Assembly (NCBI GenBank): GCA_937894065.1
Contig: CALCST010000017.1
Location: 89,880 to 153,879, forward strand
DNA: 64,000 bases
Source: an uncultured Parabacteroides sp.
GTDB lineage: Bacteria > Bacteroidota > Bacteroidia > Bacteroidales > Tannerellaceae
Direction of reading: 5' to 3'
Shown one piece after another: positions 1 to 9,017 of the stretch. The translations under genes and the position numbers were made by a program. The number at the start of each line of letters is the position of its first letter. Positions within the stretch are counted from its first letter, which is position 1. The notes beneath the pieces are model-generated. The model worked only from the letters and a program-made list of their open reading frames with translations. It was not told the origin of the DNA and made no database searches.

Positions 1-2319
1 TGTAACATCAATCATACAAGCATCCATACATATGTTTCCGACAATCGGACAACGCTTTCCATTAACCAAAACCTCACCGTTACGGTTACTGAAATGTCTG
101 TCCATACCATCAGCATAACCGATAGGAATAATTGCAATCCTTGAGTCTCTGTCAACAAATGTCCTGCGGCTATATCCTATAGAATCCCCTTTTGGAACTT
201 CCTGTATCTGCAATATAGTCGTCTTAAGAGTACTTACGTTTCTCAATCCCTTGATTCCCGAAGCACTTACTCCATACAATCCGATTCCCAAACGCACCAT
301 ATCCATCTGATATTGCGGGAAACGCTCAATACCTGCAGAGTTTAGAATATGTTTTATTACTTTATAATCCAAAAGAGATTCCAATTCAGCGGCAGCTTTC
401 TGGAATTTCTCAATTTGTGAAAGTGTAAAATCATCAAACTCCGGAGAGTCACTTCCAGCAAGATGAGAGAATATTGAACGTACCTGAACTCCAGTCTGCA
501 ATGACAATCGCTTGCATATTTCCGGAACATCTTCCGGTCTGAAGCCCAGGCGATGCATTCCTGTATCAATCTTAATATGTATAGGATATGATGTTATGCC
601 ACGACGTTCGGTTTCCTTAATCATTGCGTCCAGCAAACGGAAACTGTAAACTTCCGGTTCAAGATTATTCGAGAACATTACGTTGAAACTGCTGAATTCC
701 GGATTCATCACCATTATAGGAATTGTTATTCCTTCCTTACGCAAATCAGCACCTTCGTCAGCAACAGCAACGGCAAGATAATCACAACGATGTTCCTGTA
801 ATGTCTTTGCCAACTCAAATGAGCCTGCGCCATAAGCCGAAGCCTTCACCATACAAACCATCTTGGTTTCCGGCTTAAGTTTTGACCTGTAGAAATTATA
901 GTTATGAACAACAGCATCCAGATTAACCTCAAGGATAGTTTCATGCACTTTCTTTTCCAAGCATTCTGATATTTTCTCAAAACAGAAATGACGTGAACCT
1001 TTTATAAGAATTATCTCATCCCTGAAATTATCTTCCGAAAAAGATGCAAGGAATTCATCTGTTGTCTTATAAAATTCCTTCTCCAAAGTAAAGATGGATT
1101 CATATTCTTTCAAATCTCTTCCAATACCGATAAGACGGTCCACCTTTTTCCTCTCTATCAAATCAGCTACTTTCTTATAAAGAGATTTAGGCAATGTTCC
1201 CGACTGAAGAATGTCAGAAAGAATCAAAGTCGATTTCATATTCTTTCCAACTTTACGGCTTTGCAGGAAGTCCAATGCTATATCCAAAGAATTGATATCT
1301 GAATTATATGTATCATTTATAAGAGAGCAGTTGTTTATTCCATCTTTGACTTCGAGACGCATTGCAACCGGTTCCAGATGACGGAATTTCTCTGTGTCAT
1401 TGACGCTTGTCGGCTTGAGATAAAGCATTATGGCGATACAATGTATTACGTTCTCAATCGAAGCATCATCTGTAAACGGAATAACATAAACCCGATCAAA
1501 TCCCAACTGAGTGCATCTGATTACGGTTTCTGTCTTATGTTTTTCTATAGATTCAATATATAAAGGAGCGTCAGTGTCGGTTCTGCTCCATATTATAGCC
1601 TTATGAGAAAGACAAGATGCTTCGATAGCGTTTGCAATCAACATATTGTCGCCATCATAAATAATAGCTTCACATTCGGAAAACAAAGACAACTTCTCGA
1701 GGCATTTCTGGTTCATTGAGACGAAATTCTCCTGATGGGCTTCACCAATGCTTGTGATAACACCAATAGTCGGAGCTATTATCGGCTGCAAATTATCCAT
1801 TTCGTCCGGTTGGGAAATTCCTGCCTCAAATATTCCTAATGTATGTTTCTCGTTCATTGCCCATACAGAAAGAGGAACACCAAGTTGCGAGTTGTAGCTT
1901 CGTGGCGAACGGACTATATTAAACTCATTTCTCAACAATTGATAAAGAAATTCCTTAACTATTGTTTTGCCGTTACTACCGGTAATTCCTATAACAGGAA
2001 TGGAGAATTGCTTGCGATGGAAAGTCACCAGCTTCTGCAATGCCCGAAGTGTATCTTTCACATAAAGGAAATTAGCATCAGGCATTGTTGAAAACTCCGG
2101 AAGATTTTCACTCACCACAAAGTTTCTGACTCTCAGATTATATAATTCTTTTATATATCTATGACCATCATTGGTCTTAGTTTTCAATGCAAAAAACAAG
2201 CTGGATTCCGGGAAAGATAACCGGCGACTATCAGTAAGCAAAATACTTATATTATCATCATGCCACTCACTTGGTCTCGCATTTATAATTTCTGCCACCT
2301 GTTTTATCGAATACTCCAT
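1..2319 (-). CDS. murF-alr: Bifunctional MurF / alanine racemase, 3'-truncated by the window edge
   Basis: This fused cytosolic enzyme makes and attaches D-Ala: the N-terminal half is UDP-MurNAc-tripeptide:D-Ala-D-Ala ligase and the C-terminal half is a PLP alanine racemase. The ATG is at 2317-2319 and the frame stays open to base 1 (773 codons). The MurF part shows a P-loop, ITGSNGKT, near residue 130. The Alr part begins near residue 456 and shows the PLP-lysine motif MVKASAYG, GIGLYG, GYSRRT and GYADGM; it breaks off at MDACMIDV, so about 50 residues are missing compared with a typical family length of about 820. The fusion is characteristic of Bacteroidota. It starts 5 bp after the stop of the GSCFA gene, so the two probably share a transcript. 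Family assignment is firm; the missing end reflects only the window edge. Confidence 0.95.
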   Translation of the reverse strand, partial: MEYSIKQVAEIINARPSEWHDDNISILLTDSRRLSFPESSLFFALKTKTNDGHRYIKELYNLRVRNFVVSENLPEFSTMPDANFLYVKDTLRALQKLVTFHRKQFSIPVIGITGSNGKTIVKEFLYQLLRNEFNIVRSPRSYNSQLGVPLSVWAMNEKHTLGIFEAGISQPDEMDNLQPIIAPTIGVITSIGEAHQENFVSMNQKCLEKLSLFSECEAIIYDGDNMLIANAIEASCLSHKAIIWSRTDTDAPLYIESIEKHKTETVIRCTQLGFDRVYVIPFTDDASIENVIHCIAIMLYLKPTSVNDTEKFRHLEPVAMRLEVKDGINNCSLINDTYNSDINSLDIALDFLQSRKVGKNMKSTLILSDILQSGTLPKSLYKKVADLIERKKVDRLIGIGRDLKEYESIFTLEKEFYKTTDEFLASFSEDNFRDEIILIKGSRHFCFEKISECLEKKVHETILEVNLDAVVHNYNFYRSKLKPETKMVCMVKASAYGAGSFELAKTLQEHRCDYLAVAVADEGADLRKEGITIPIMVMNPEFSSFNVMFSNNLEPEVYSFRLLDAMIKETERRGITSYPIHIKIDTGMHRLGFRPEDVPEICKRLSLQTGVQVRSIFSHLAGSDSPEFDDFTLSQIEKFQKAAAELESLLDYKVIKHILNSAGIERFPQYQMDMVRLGIGLYGVSASGIKGLRNVSTLKTTILQIQEVPKGDSIGYSRRTFVDRDSRIAIIPIGYADGMDRHFSNRNGEVLVNGKRCPIVGNICMDACMIDVT

Positions 2320-2324
2320 CTTTA

Positions 2325-3308
2325 TTACAGTTTAGATTCTACAAACATTTTCTCTTCTGTGAAATCAAAGTAAGGAAATTTCTCTCTAATTCCATCAATC
2401 TTTAACAAAGTTTGAAACATAAATTGGCGATAAGCTTCGCTCTCCGGCCTGAAAGGACGGTGGGCAATGGCTTTCCGTATTTCTTCGATTTCTTTCATTA
2501 CCTCTTTTGACTGAGGCGTGATATAATACTCACAGAACTTTTCCCAAATATAATTTACTGCCAGTGGCGACGGATGAATCATGTCATCGGCATAAAACCT
2601 GTAATCACGAAGTTCGTCCATCACTATTTCGTAAGATGGGAAATAATCTATTTTACCAACAAATTTCCTTTTCAATTCATCAACGGCTAAAAGCAAGGTT
2701 GCCTTACTCAGCTGGTTTTCGTGAGCCCCGTCTTTCCAATGGCGTATCGGACTGACCGTAAACAAAACATTCATTCCCGGATTTACAGAAAACAAATCAT
2801 TCAGCAATAAGGACCAATCCTCAACAATTTCGTCCACATTCAAGCGTTCACGGACAAACATCTTTTCCGGCAGTTTGTGGCAATTTGATACTATTTCTCC
2901 CGTACTCTTCAGTTTATAAACCCATGCTGTTCCTAACGTAACCACCAGAACGGACGCAGTTCTGATTCTTTCTGCCGCTTTCACAAAACGTGAGTTTATA
3001 AGCTCAAGACATCCGTTTTCCGTATCTGCCGAGAAACTTCCATGATGCATAAAGCTATAATATATACCTTTTTCGCAGAACAAATCTGACACAGAAAAAG
3101 GTTTTCCATTGAGAAGCAACCTTAACGCACGGCTAATAGAAGAAGGATTATACTGTATGCCAAACGGATTTATATCTATGGAGAACTTTGAATACGCTAG
3201 TTGCTTACCGATATTTTCTGCAAAGCAAGAACCTAACAACAGAAATCTGTCAGTATAATCATATTTCCGTTTTACTTCAGGGAAAGTTATTTTCGTAAAG
3301 AAATCCAT
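2325..3308 (-). CDS. GSCFA domain protein
   Basis: This is a 327-residue protein of the GSCFA family, named for the motif visible here as LLGSCFAENIG near residue 26. The GSCFA fold is related to SGNH/GDSL hydrolases, and a C-terminal DDMIHPSPLA block fits the catalytic Asp/His region. The substrate is unknown. I chose the ATG at 3306-3308 (MDFFTKITF) over an upstream one at 3356, because the upstream start would place the N-terminus inside the palindromic terminator at 3329-3372. There is no signal peptide. It lies immediately upstream of murF-alr in the same direction, a neighbourhood common in Bacteroidota, which suggests but does not prove an envelope-related role. Confidence 0.85.
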   Translation of the reverse strand: MDFFTKITFPEVKRKYDYTDRFLLLGSCFAENIGKQLAYSKFSIDINPFGIQYNPSSISRALRLLLNGKPFSVSDLFCEKGIYYSFMHHGSFSADTENGCLELINSRFVKAAERIRTASVLVVTLGTAWVYKLKSTGEIVSNCHKLPEKMFVRERLNVDEIVEDWSLLLNDLFSVNPGMNVLFTVSPIRHWKDGAHENQLSKATLLLAVDELKRKFVGKIDYFPSYEIVMDELRDYRFYADDMIHPSPLAVNYIWEKFCEYYITPQSKEVMKEIEEIRKAIAHRPFRPESEAYRQFMFQTLLKIDGIREKFPYFDFTEEKMFVESKL

Positions 3309-3328
3309 TATAAATATTATTGCAATAA

Positions 3329-3372
3329 AAACACTGCGATGTTTTTTCGGAAACATCGCAGTGTTTTTTATA
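3329..3372 (-). terminator. Palindromic terminator made of two 22-bp units
   Basis: AAACACTGCGATGTTT at 3329-3344 pairs perfectly with AAACATCGCAGTGTTT at 3351-3366 (16-bp stem, 6-nt loop). It is followed on the minus strand by a T-run, so it would end cstA transcription; it is nearly symmetric and could act in both directions. It also reads as two direct 22-bp units of the form AAA-N10-TTT-N6, the layout seen again at 32963-33028. Confidence 0.85.
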
Positions 3373-3443
3373 GGGAATCAAATATGTAAATTCTATTATT
3401 TAACTATAGAATTATTATTACTTATTCTATAAAATCAGATATT

Positions 3444-4859
3444 TCAGCAAACAGACTGACGACGTTTCCAGGCAAAGAAAATAAATGCACTGACGACAAC
3501 AGCCAAAAGACCTATAATCAATCCAACCTCATAATTGATACCGAAACCTTCGGGAGCAACCAAAATATAAGTAGAACAAACAGCAGTCATAAACAATGCC
3601 GGGATGAGAGTCACCCAATAACAAAGCTTTTCCTTAGTCAGATAAACAGTCAAAGCCCACAATGTAAATACTGCCAAAGTCTGATTACACCATGCAAAAT
3701 ATCTCCAAATCATATCAAAGCCATTCTTGTCTTTCAGAGAATACATCAACAAAGCAATAGCTATAATAAACATTGGGATTGATATTAGCAATCTCTTGGA
3801 TATACTTTTCTGCTCCAGATTAAGGAAATCGGCAACGATCAATCTAGCCGAACGGAAAGCTGTGTCACCGGAAGTAATAGGAGCAGCAATGACACCTAAG
3901 ATTGCCAATATACCTCCGACAGTTCCCAACCAGTTCTTTGTTATGCTGTCAACAACAACTGCAGCATTGCTTTCTTCCATTCCATTTTCTCCGAAGAAAT
4001 ATGTAGCAGCTGCTGCCCAAATCAAAGCAACAATACCTTCAGTAATCATTGCTCCGTAGAATACGGGATAAGCGTGCTTCTCGTTAGTAAGACAACGAGC
4101 CATCAACGGACTTTGAGTGGCATGGAAACCGGAAATAGCTCCACAGGCAATGCTGACAAACATTATAGGGAAAATTGGTAATCCTTCAGGATGTGTATTT
4201 GTCAATCCATCTGTTATCTCAGGCAAATCTGGATTATTAACAAAAAGCATCACCAAAATGCCGACTGCCATAAACAACAAAGCTATCGCAAACAATGGAT
4301 AAACTTTTCCGATAATTTTATCAACAGGAAGAAGTGTTGCCAATATATAATAAAGGAAAACAACAATTATCCAAAAGAAAGTATCCAGATGTTCCGGAGT
4401 TAGACTTGCAAGCAAGCCGGCTGGTCCGGCAACAAATACGACACCGACCAGAACCATCAGAACAACAGTGAAACCACGCATAAACTGCTTGAAGTTATTT
4501 CCAAGGAAACGTCCTATAATTTCCGGCAAACTTTCACCGTCATGACGAAGAGACAAAACACCGGCTATGAAATCATGAACTGCTCCGGCAAATATACTTC
4601 CCAAAACAATCCATAAAAACGATGCAGTTCCGAATTTTGCACCCATTATTGCACCGAATATAGGACCAAGTCCGGCAATATTCAGAAACTGAATCATAAA
4701 TATTTTCCACGTTGGCATTGGTATATAGTCAACGCCATCCTGTTTGAGGAATGCAGGAGTCTTGCGTGAAGGGTCAAGTTTCATCATTCTTTCCAGGAAC
4801 TTTCCATAAAAGAAATATCCCAGGATTAGAGTAAGCAAACAAAGTGAGAATGTTATCAT
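3444..4859 (-). CDS. cstA: Carbon starvation protein CstA family transporter
   Basis: This is a polytopic inner-membrane protein (471 aa from the chosen start) of the CstA family, whose E. coli members import pyruvate or peptides during carbon limitation. Visible features are many hydrophobic helices, the conserved N-terminal block GYFFYGKFLERMMKLDP, a TPAF motif, GPIFGAIMGAKFG, and GDTAFRSARL in the second half. It is shorter than E. coli CstA (about 700 aa) and matches the compact form common in anaerobes. The ATG at 4857-4859 (MITFSLCLL) is preferred because the longer 485-residue frame extends into the upstream terminator hairpin. It stands alone between two terminators and so should have its own promoter. 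The transported substrate cannot be read from the sequence. Confidence 0.9.
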   Translation of the reverse strand: MITFSLCLLTLILGYFFYGKFLERMMKLDPSRKTPAFLKQDGVDYIPMPTWKIFMIQFLNIAGLGPIFGAIMGAKFGTASFLWIVLGSIFAGAVHDFIAGVLSLRHDGESLPEIIGRFLGNNFKQFMRGFTVVLMVLVGVVFVAGPAGLLASLTPEHLDTFFWIIVVFLYYILATLLPVDKIIGKVYPLFAIALLFMAVGILVMLFVNNPDLPEITDGLTNTHPEGLPIFPIMFVSIACGAISGFHATQSPLMARCLTNEKHAYPVFYGAMITEGIVALIWAAAATYFFGENGMEESNAAVVVDSITKNWLGTVGGILAILGVIAAPITSGDTAFRSARLIVADFLNLEQKSISKRLLISIPMFIIAIALLMYSLKDKNGFDMIWRYFAWCNQTLAVFTLWALTVYLTKEKLCYWVTLIPALFMTAVCSTYILVAPEGFGINYEVGLIIGLLAVVVSAFIFFAWKRRQSVC

Positions 4860-4879
4860 ATTTCTACTATAAAAAAATT

Positions 4880-4932
4880 GCCATGCCAATATGCCTTTCA
4901 ATTATTACTCTCAAGGGGCATAATGGCATGGC
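4880..4932 (-). terminator. Rho-independent terminator after yqeY
   Basis: GCCATGCCAATATGCC (4880-4895) pairs with GGCATAATGGCATGGC (4917-4932) with one mismatch and a 21-nt loop. On the minus strand it is followed by a run of seven T residues. It would close the dcw transcript after yqeY. Confidence 0.8.
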
Positions 4933-4954
4933 TTTATTGTTATATTATAATCAT

Positions 4955-5404
4955 TTAAGCCAAAAGACGCTTTACTGTTTCTGAAATTGCACGACCTTCA
5001 GCACGACCTGCCAAAGCCTTTGAAGCTACACCCATAACTTTACCCATATCTTTAGGTCCGGCTGCGCCTACCTGTGCAATAATGTTCTTCAATTCGTTTT
5101 CAAGCTCCTCAGCACTCATCTGCTGTGGCAAATATTTTTCCAAAACAGCTACCTGAGCCAATTCGGCATCAGCCAAATCCTGACGTCCCTGACCAACATA
5201 AATAGAAGCAGAATCTTTTCCCTGTTTTACAAGTTTCTGAATCAACTTCAATGCATCAGCATCAGAAAGTGTATCATTTGCACCCGGAGCAGTTTTTGCT
5301 TCCAGAAAAACTTTTTTTACGTTTCTCAAAGTTTCCAAAGCTACTTTGTCTTTCGCTTTCATTGCGTTTTTAATGTCTTCACTGACCTTTTCAAACAAAT
5401 CCAT
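4955..5404 (-). CDS. yqeY: GatB/YqeY domain protein
   Basis: This small soluble protein (149 aa) is related to the tRNA-binding tail domain of GatB, the subunit of the glutamyl/aspartyl-tRNA amidotransferase. The free-standing YqeY form is thought to bind tRNA or affect tRNA-dependent amidation, but its role is not settled. Typical motifs are the N-terminal helix MDLFEKVSEDIKNAMKAKD, a KQGKDSASIYVGQGRQDLA stretch, YLPQQMS, and the end GRAEGRAISETVKRLL. It starts 18 bp after the ftsZ stop and is the last gene of the dcw run, its usual place in Bacteroidota. Confidence 0.92.
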   Translation of the reverse strand: MDLFEKVSEDIKNAMKAKDKVALETLRNVKKVFLEAKTAPGANDTLSDADALKLIQKLVKQGKDSASIYVGQGRQDLADAELAQVAVLEKYLPQQMSAEELENELKNIIAQVGAAGPKDMGKVMGVASKALAGRAEGRAISETVKRLLA

Positions 5405-5421
5405 ATTATAGAATTTTATTA

Positions 5422-6744
5422 TTAAAAACTAATCACTGCTTTATTTCCTGAGGAAGATGAACCTCCATTATTATCGTTGCCAGATGTAGGCACACGGCGG
5501 AACTGCATAACGTCTCTGCTGTTTCGTTTATAAGTCGGTGTATTCTCAAGGAAATTTATAAATGTATCGTCATCGTCTTCCAGTTCCTTTGATGAAAGCA
5601 CCACAACTTCGGCACGAGGGCGGAAAGACATATAACCTTTATAATAACGGCTGATAAGATTGTTTTCCTCTTCTTTCTGTTTCTGTAGAGCACGTTCACG
5701 CTCTGCGGCAGCACGACGTTCCTCTTCCGAACCAATAGACTGCTGCTGGTCTGACAATACATCTTCCAAACCAAAACCGGTAACAAGAATAGTAATCTTT
5801 ATCTTTGAACCAAGAGAATCATCAAATCCATGTCCCCATTTAACTTCGTATTCAGTGTTGAATCTTGCCATGAAATTATGGATATCATCCATTTCATCAA
5901 TTCTCAAAGCATCTTCATGACTATAATAAATAACGAAAGCAACTCGCTGGGCATTGAATATATTATCTATATCGTTTACTAATGTACTTCTCAAAGCTTC
6001 ATCGATAGCACGCTGCAAACGTCTTTCACCTTCAGCATAACCAACACTTATCAAAGCTACACCACTATTGCGCATTGTAAAGTCAACATCGGCAAAGTCG
6101 ACATTCTGCTCTAAATCTGTAGTAATGATTTCTGCAATACTTTTAGCCGCAACTGTCAATGTTTCGTCAGCCTTCTTATAAGCCTGAGGAACACTCATTC
6201 TTTCTTCAGAATAAAGCTCGCGCAAACGCTCATTGTTTATTACCAACAGAGCATCTACATTCTGCGCCATTTCTTTTACACCCTTAACAGCCTTTACAAT
6301 CTTAGGACGACCTTCGAAAAGGAACGGGATAGTAACAATACCCACAGTCAATATTCCCATTTCCTTAGAAATCTTAGCTACGATAGGTCCGGCTCCTGTT
6401 CCTGTACCTCCGCCCATACCGGCAGTGATAAATGCCATCTTAGTTCCATCATTAAGCATAGAACGGATGTCACCTTCACTTTCCATAGCGGCTTTCATAC
6501 CTCTTTCAGGAACGTTTCCCGAACCAAGTCCGCTTGTTGTGTTACGGCCAATAAGCAATTTATTTGGTACTTCAGATTTATGCAATGCTTGATTATCAGT
6601 ATTACATAAAACAAAAGAAACATTATCAATACCTTCTTTATACATATTAGTAACGGCATTACCACCACCGCCACCAACTCCAATAACTTTAATCAAAGTC
6701 TGCGAGTATGAAGGAACTCCAAAATTTAGTATTTCATTATCCAT
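5422..6744 (-). CDS. ftsZ: Cell division protein FtsZ
   Basis: This tubulin-like GTPase polymerises into the Z ring at midcell. The GTP-binding signature GGGTGTG lies at residues 111-117, and the glycine-rich loop IGVGGGGGNAV is near residue 21. After the globular core (to about residue 320) comes an Arg/Glu-rich linker and a block FINFLENTPTYKR that resembles the conserved C-terminal peptide used for FtsA binding. About 35 further residues, rich in Ser/Gly/Asn, follow this block, so the peptide is not at the extreme C-terminus. The gene follows ftsA by 28 bp and precedes yqeY. The assignment is certain. Confidence 0.98.
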   Translation of the reverse strand: MDNEILNFGVPSYSQTLIKVIGVGGGGGNAVTNMYKEGIDNVSFVLCNTDNQALHKSEVPNKLLIGRNTTSGLGSGNVPERGMKAAMESEGDIRSMLNDGTKMAFITAGMGGGTGTGAGPIVAKISKEMGILTVGIVTIPFLFEGRPKIVKAVKGVKEMAQNVDALLVINNERLRELYSEERMSVPQAYKKADETLTVAAKSIAEIITTDLEQNVDFADVDFTMRNSGVALISVGYAEGERRLQRAIDEALRSTLVNDIDNIFNAQRVAFVIYYSHEDALRIDEMDDIHNFMARFNTEYEVKWGHGFDDSLGSKIKITILVTGFGLEDVLSDQQQSIGSEEERRAAAERERALQKQKEEENNLISRYYKGYMSFRPRAEVVVLSSKELEDDDDTFINFLENTPTYKRNSRDVMQFRRVPTSGNDNNGGSSSSGNKAVISF

Positions 6745-6772
6745 GATACTAGTATTTTATGTATTATACTGA

Positions 6773-8254
6773 TTAATAATCTTTATCATCAACATTCGTC
6801 ATTTTGTCGAACATATCCTTAAATCCTGAGAAGAGACCACCAAAATGGCTTTTCTTTTGGGCCTTTTTATTATTATTGTTCTCTGTTGAATTATTTTGCT
6901 TCTCAGTCTCAGTTACTGTTTGTTTCTGGACATTAGTATCCTCAACAGAAACTCTAGGCTTTTCTTCCACTATAACTTCAGGCTTAGGGACTACAACCTG
7001 AGGTTCAGGTTTCTCCACTTCCTTAACTTCAGGAACTTTCTTTTCAACAGGTTTGCTTATAATTGTTGGAATAATCTTATGTTCCGGCTCGGCAGGCTTC
7101 TGCATACAGTTTTCTTTACCCTGCAACAACAAAGCTGCGGCAAGAGTATATTCTGTATTGTTGACAATCATATCCTTTGAATCAACCAAGTCACGACGAG
7201 CTGAAGCATAACGCACTTCCATATTCAGACGATTGCTCAACGCTTCACGCATATTCTTCAAAGCAGAACCACCTCCAGAAATAACAACCTTATAATTTGA
7301 TTCTTTTGTTATACCAGCATCAGCCAAACGAGCATAAACATTCTCAATTATCTCTCTAGAACGAGCCTCAACGATTTCATTCAAGTCAATAAGTTTGATT
7401 TCACTCAAACCAACTTTGTCAGTTCTGCTTATCTCGATTACCTGTTGTTCTGAATCTTTTTCTATGATGGCACTACCATAAGCTCTCTTCAAACGCTCTG
7501 CTTCCTGTTCAGAAACATTCAAGCTCTTGATATCACGAGTTATCAGATTGCTACCGAAAGGCAAAACATAAAGCATCTGTAGTTTACCGTTCTTATATGC
7601 AGAAACAGAAGTAACTCCTGCACCGAAATCAATCAGGATGCAACCCTGTCTTTTCTCCTGCTCTGTCAAAACGAAATCACCCAAAGCCAATGGAGAAACA
7701 ATTATTGCCGGAATTTCGCATTTTATTCTTGCAGCAAGATTCTTTTCAATAGAAGAACGCAACAAAGGACGTCCTACTATAAGCTTATATCTTGCCTCAA
7801 TTCTTGAACAAGTAACACCTATAGGATTAATATCTTCCTTTCCATCCAAATAATACACAGGAGCAGCTATAGCAAAAACATCAATTTTTGAAGGTTTGTA
7901 AGTCAAACATTCCTCATCCAAACTCCTCAACACGCTTTCAGTTATTTCAGTTTCCGTACCAAGAACTTTTGATACGACGTGTTCAACAGAATGAAGAGAA
8001 TAACCTCCAATACCAATATATACTTTTGATATTTTTGCCCCGCCTAGTTTATTTTCAAGCTTCCGAAGCAAGGCTGTTATTTTATATGCTGTATCCTCAA
8101 CATTATATACACATCCTCTCCTCATACACATATCGGATTTCTCCAATTCGTATATAATGTTAGTCAATGCACCTGATTCGTTCTTAGTCCCGACCATTCC
8201 GACAATATGAGATGTCCCAAGGTCAATAGCTGCTATAAAGTCCGTGTATATCAT
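6773..8254 (-). CDS. ftsA: Cell division protein FtsA
   Basis: This actin-like ATPase tethers FtsZ filaments to the inner membrane. The phosphate-1 motif AAIDLGTSHIVGMVG is at the N-terminus, and VISGGGSALKNM (adenosine motif) lies near residue 327. A long linker rich in Pro, Glu, Val and Lys follows, and the protein ends with SHFGGLFSGFKDMFDKM, an amphipathic helix fitting the membrane-targeting sequence. The ATG at 8252-8254 (MIYTDF) is chosen; an in-frame upstream start at 8278 would overlap ftsQ by 20 bp. It sits 4 bp from the ftsQ stop, so translation is probably coupled. Confidence 0.97.
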   Translation of the reverse strand: MIYTDFIAAIDLGTSHIVGMVGTKNESGALTNIIYELEKSDMCMRRGCVYNVEDTAYKITALLRKLENKLGGAKISKVYIGIGGYSLHSVEHVVSKVLGTETEITESVLRSLDEECLTYKPSKIDVFAIAAPVYYLDGKEDINPIGVTCSRIEARYKLIVGRPLLRSSIEKNLAARIKCEIPAIIVSPLALGDFVLTEQEKRQGCILIDFGAGVTSVSAYKNGKLQMLYVLPFGSNLITRDIKSLNVSEQEAERLKRAYGSAIIEKDSEQQVIEISRTDKVGLSEIKLIDLNEIVEARSREIIENVYARLADAGITKESNYKVVISGGGSALKNMREALSNRLNMEVRYASARRDLVDSKDMIVNNTEYTLAAALLLQGKENCMQKPAEPEHKIIPTIISKPVEKKVPEVKEVEKPEPQVVVPKPEVIVEEKPRVSVEDTNVQKQTVTETEKQNNSTENNNNKKAQKKSHFGGLFSGFKDMFDKMTNVDDKDY

Positions 8255-8258
8255 ATTA

Positions 8259-9017
8259 TTATCTTTTTGTACAAACAATCTGGTTTTTATATTTTAAATT
8301 TATAATACTATACTTTTCCCATCCAACTTTAGGAATTGCCTGTTGATAAAACAACATTAAATTATCAAGTTTCTCCCGAAAGTCCGAGAAAGAGCCTAGT
8401 AAAATTCTATGCTTTCCAACTCTTGGTATTAGTTCAACATCGCCATCCGGATGAACAAATATCTGCTCTATTTGATTATTCCAGAATTCATCTTCTTGCA
8501 AAAATAATGCAAATTTGTATAAATCTGTCATTGCAAACTCTTTTTCAATAGCACCACTTGCTACCGGAACCAAAGCAACATATCTACGGCTTAAGGCCAT
8601 TGAACTACCTTTATTGTCGATATAATAAGATTTGGTTGGAGTTATCACCCTTAAAATAGGCATTTTCTGCTCCACTTCCATTTTAATCTTATTTGATGGA
8701 GTCTTATAAACCTGAACATCTGCTATCATATCATTCTTACGCAGAACATTTTCTATCTGTTCAGTATTTATTTCATCAATAGGCTCGTTAAGTATTTTCA
8801 CACCTTCACGTCGCAATATTCCTCCCAAATCTGCTTCATTGATGAAATGTTTGTCCAAACTGTCACGTACAACAAACAAGACATCCTCACAAACAGCATC
8901 ATGCGATTTATGAGTAAGCAATAAGGAAACAACTAATATATATCCACAAAGAATAGTTGCAAGCACTATAGATAATGTTCTAACCACGATTCTCCAAAAT
9001 TTGTTTAACAGGCTCAA
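8259..9017 (-). CDS. ftsQ: Cell division protein FtsQ
   Basis: This is a bitopic inner-membrane divisome protein of 252 aa. A short cytoplasmic N-terminus is followed by one transmembrane helix (about residues 12-32), a POTRA-like region (ILNEPIDEINTEQIENVLRKNDMIADVQVYK, given here only as residues 74-104), and a periplasmic beta domain. FtsQ diverges strongly in sequence, so identification rests on topology, size and position between murC and ftsA. Its start overlaps the end of murC by 38 bp, implying translational coupling. Confidence 0.9.
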   Translation of the reverse strand: MSLLNKFWRIVVRTLSIVLATILCGYILVVSLLLTHKSHDAVCEDVLFVVRDSLDKHFINEADLGGILRREGVKILNEPIDEINTEQIENVLRKNDMIADVQVYKTPSNKIKMEVEQKMPILRVITPTKSYYIDNKGSSMALSRRYVALVPVASGAIEKEFAMTDLYKFALFLQEDEFWNNQIEQIFVHPDGDVELIPRVGKHRILLGSFSDFREKLDNLMLFYQQAIPKVGWEKYSIINLKYKNQIVCTKR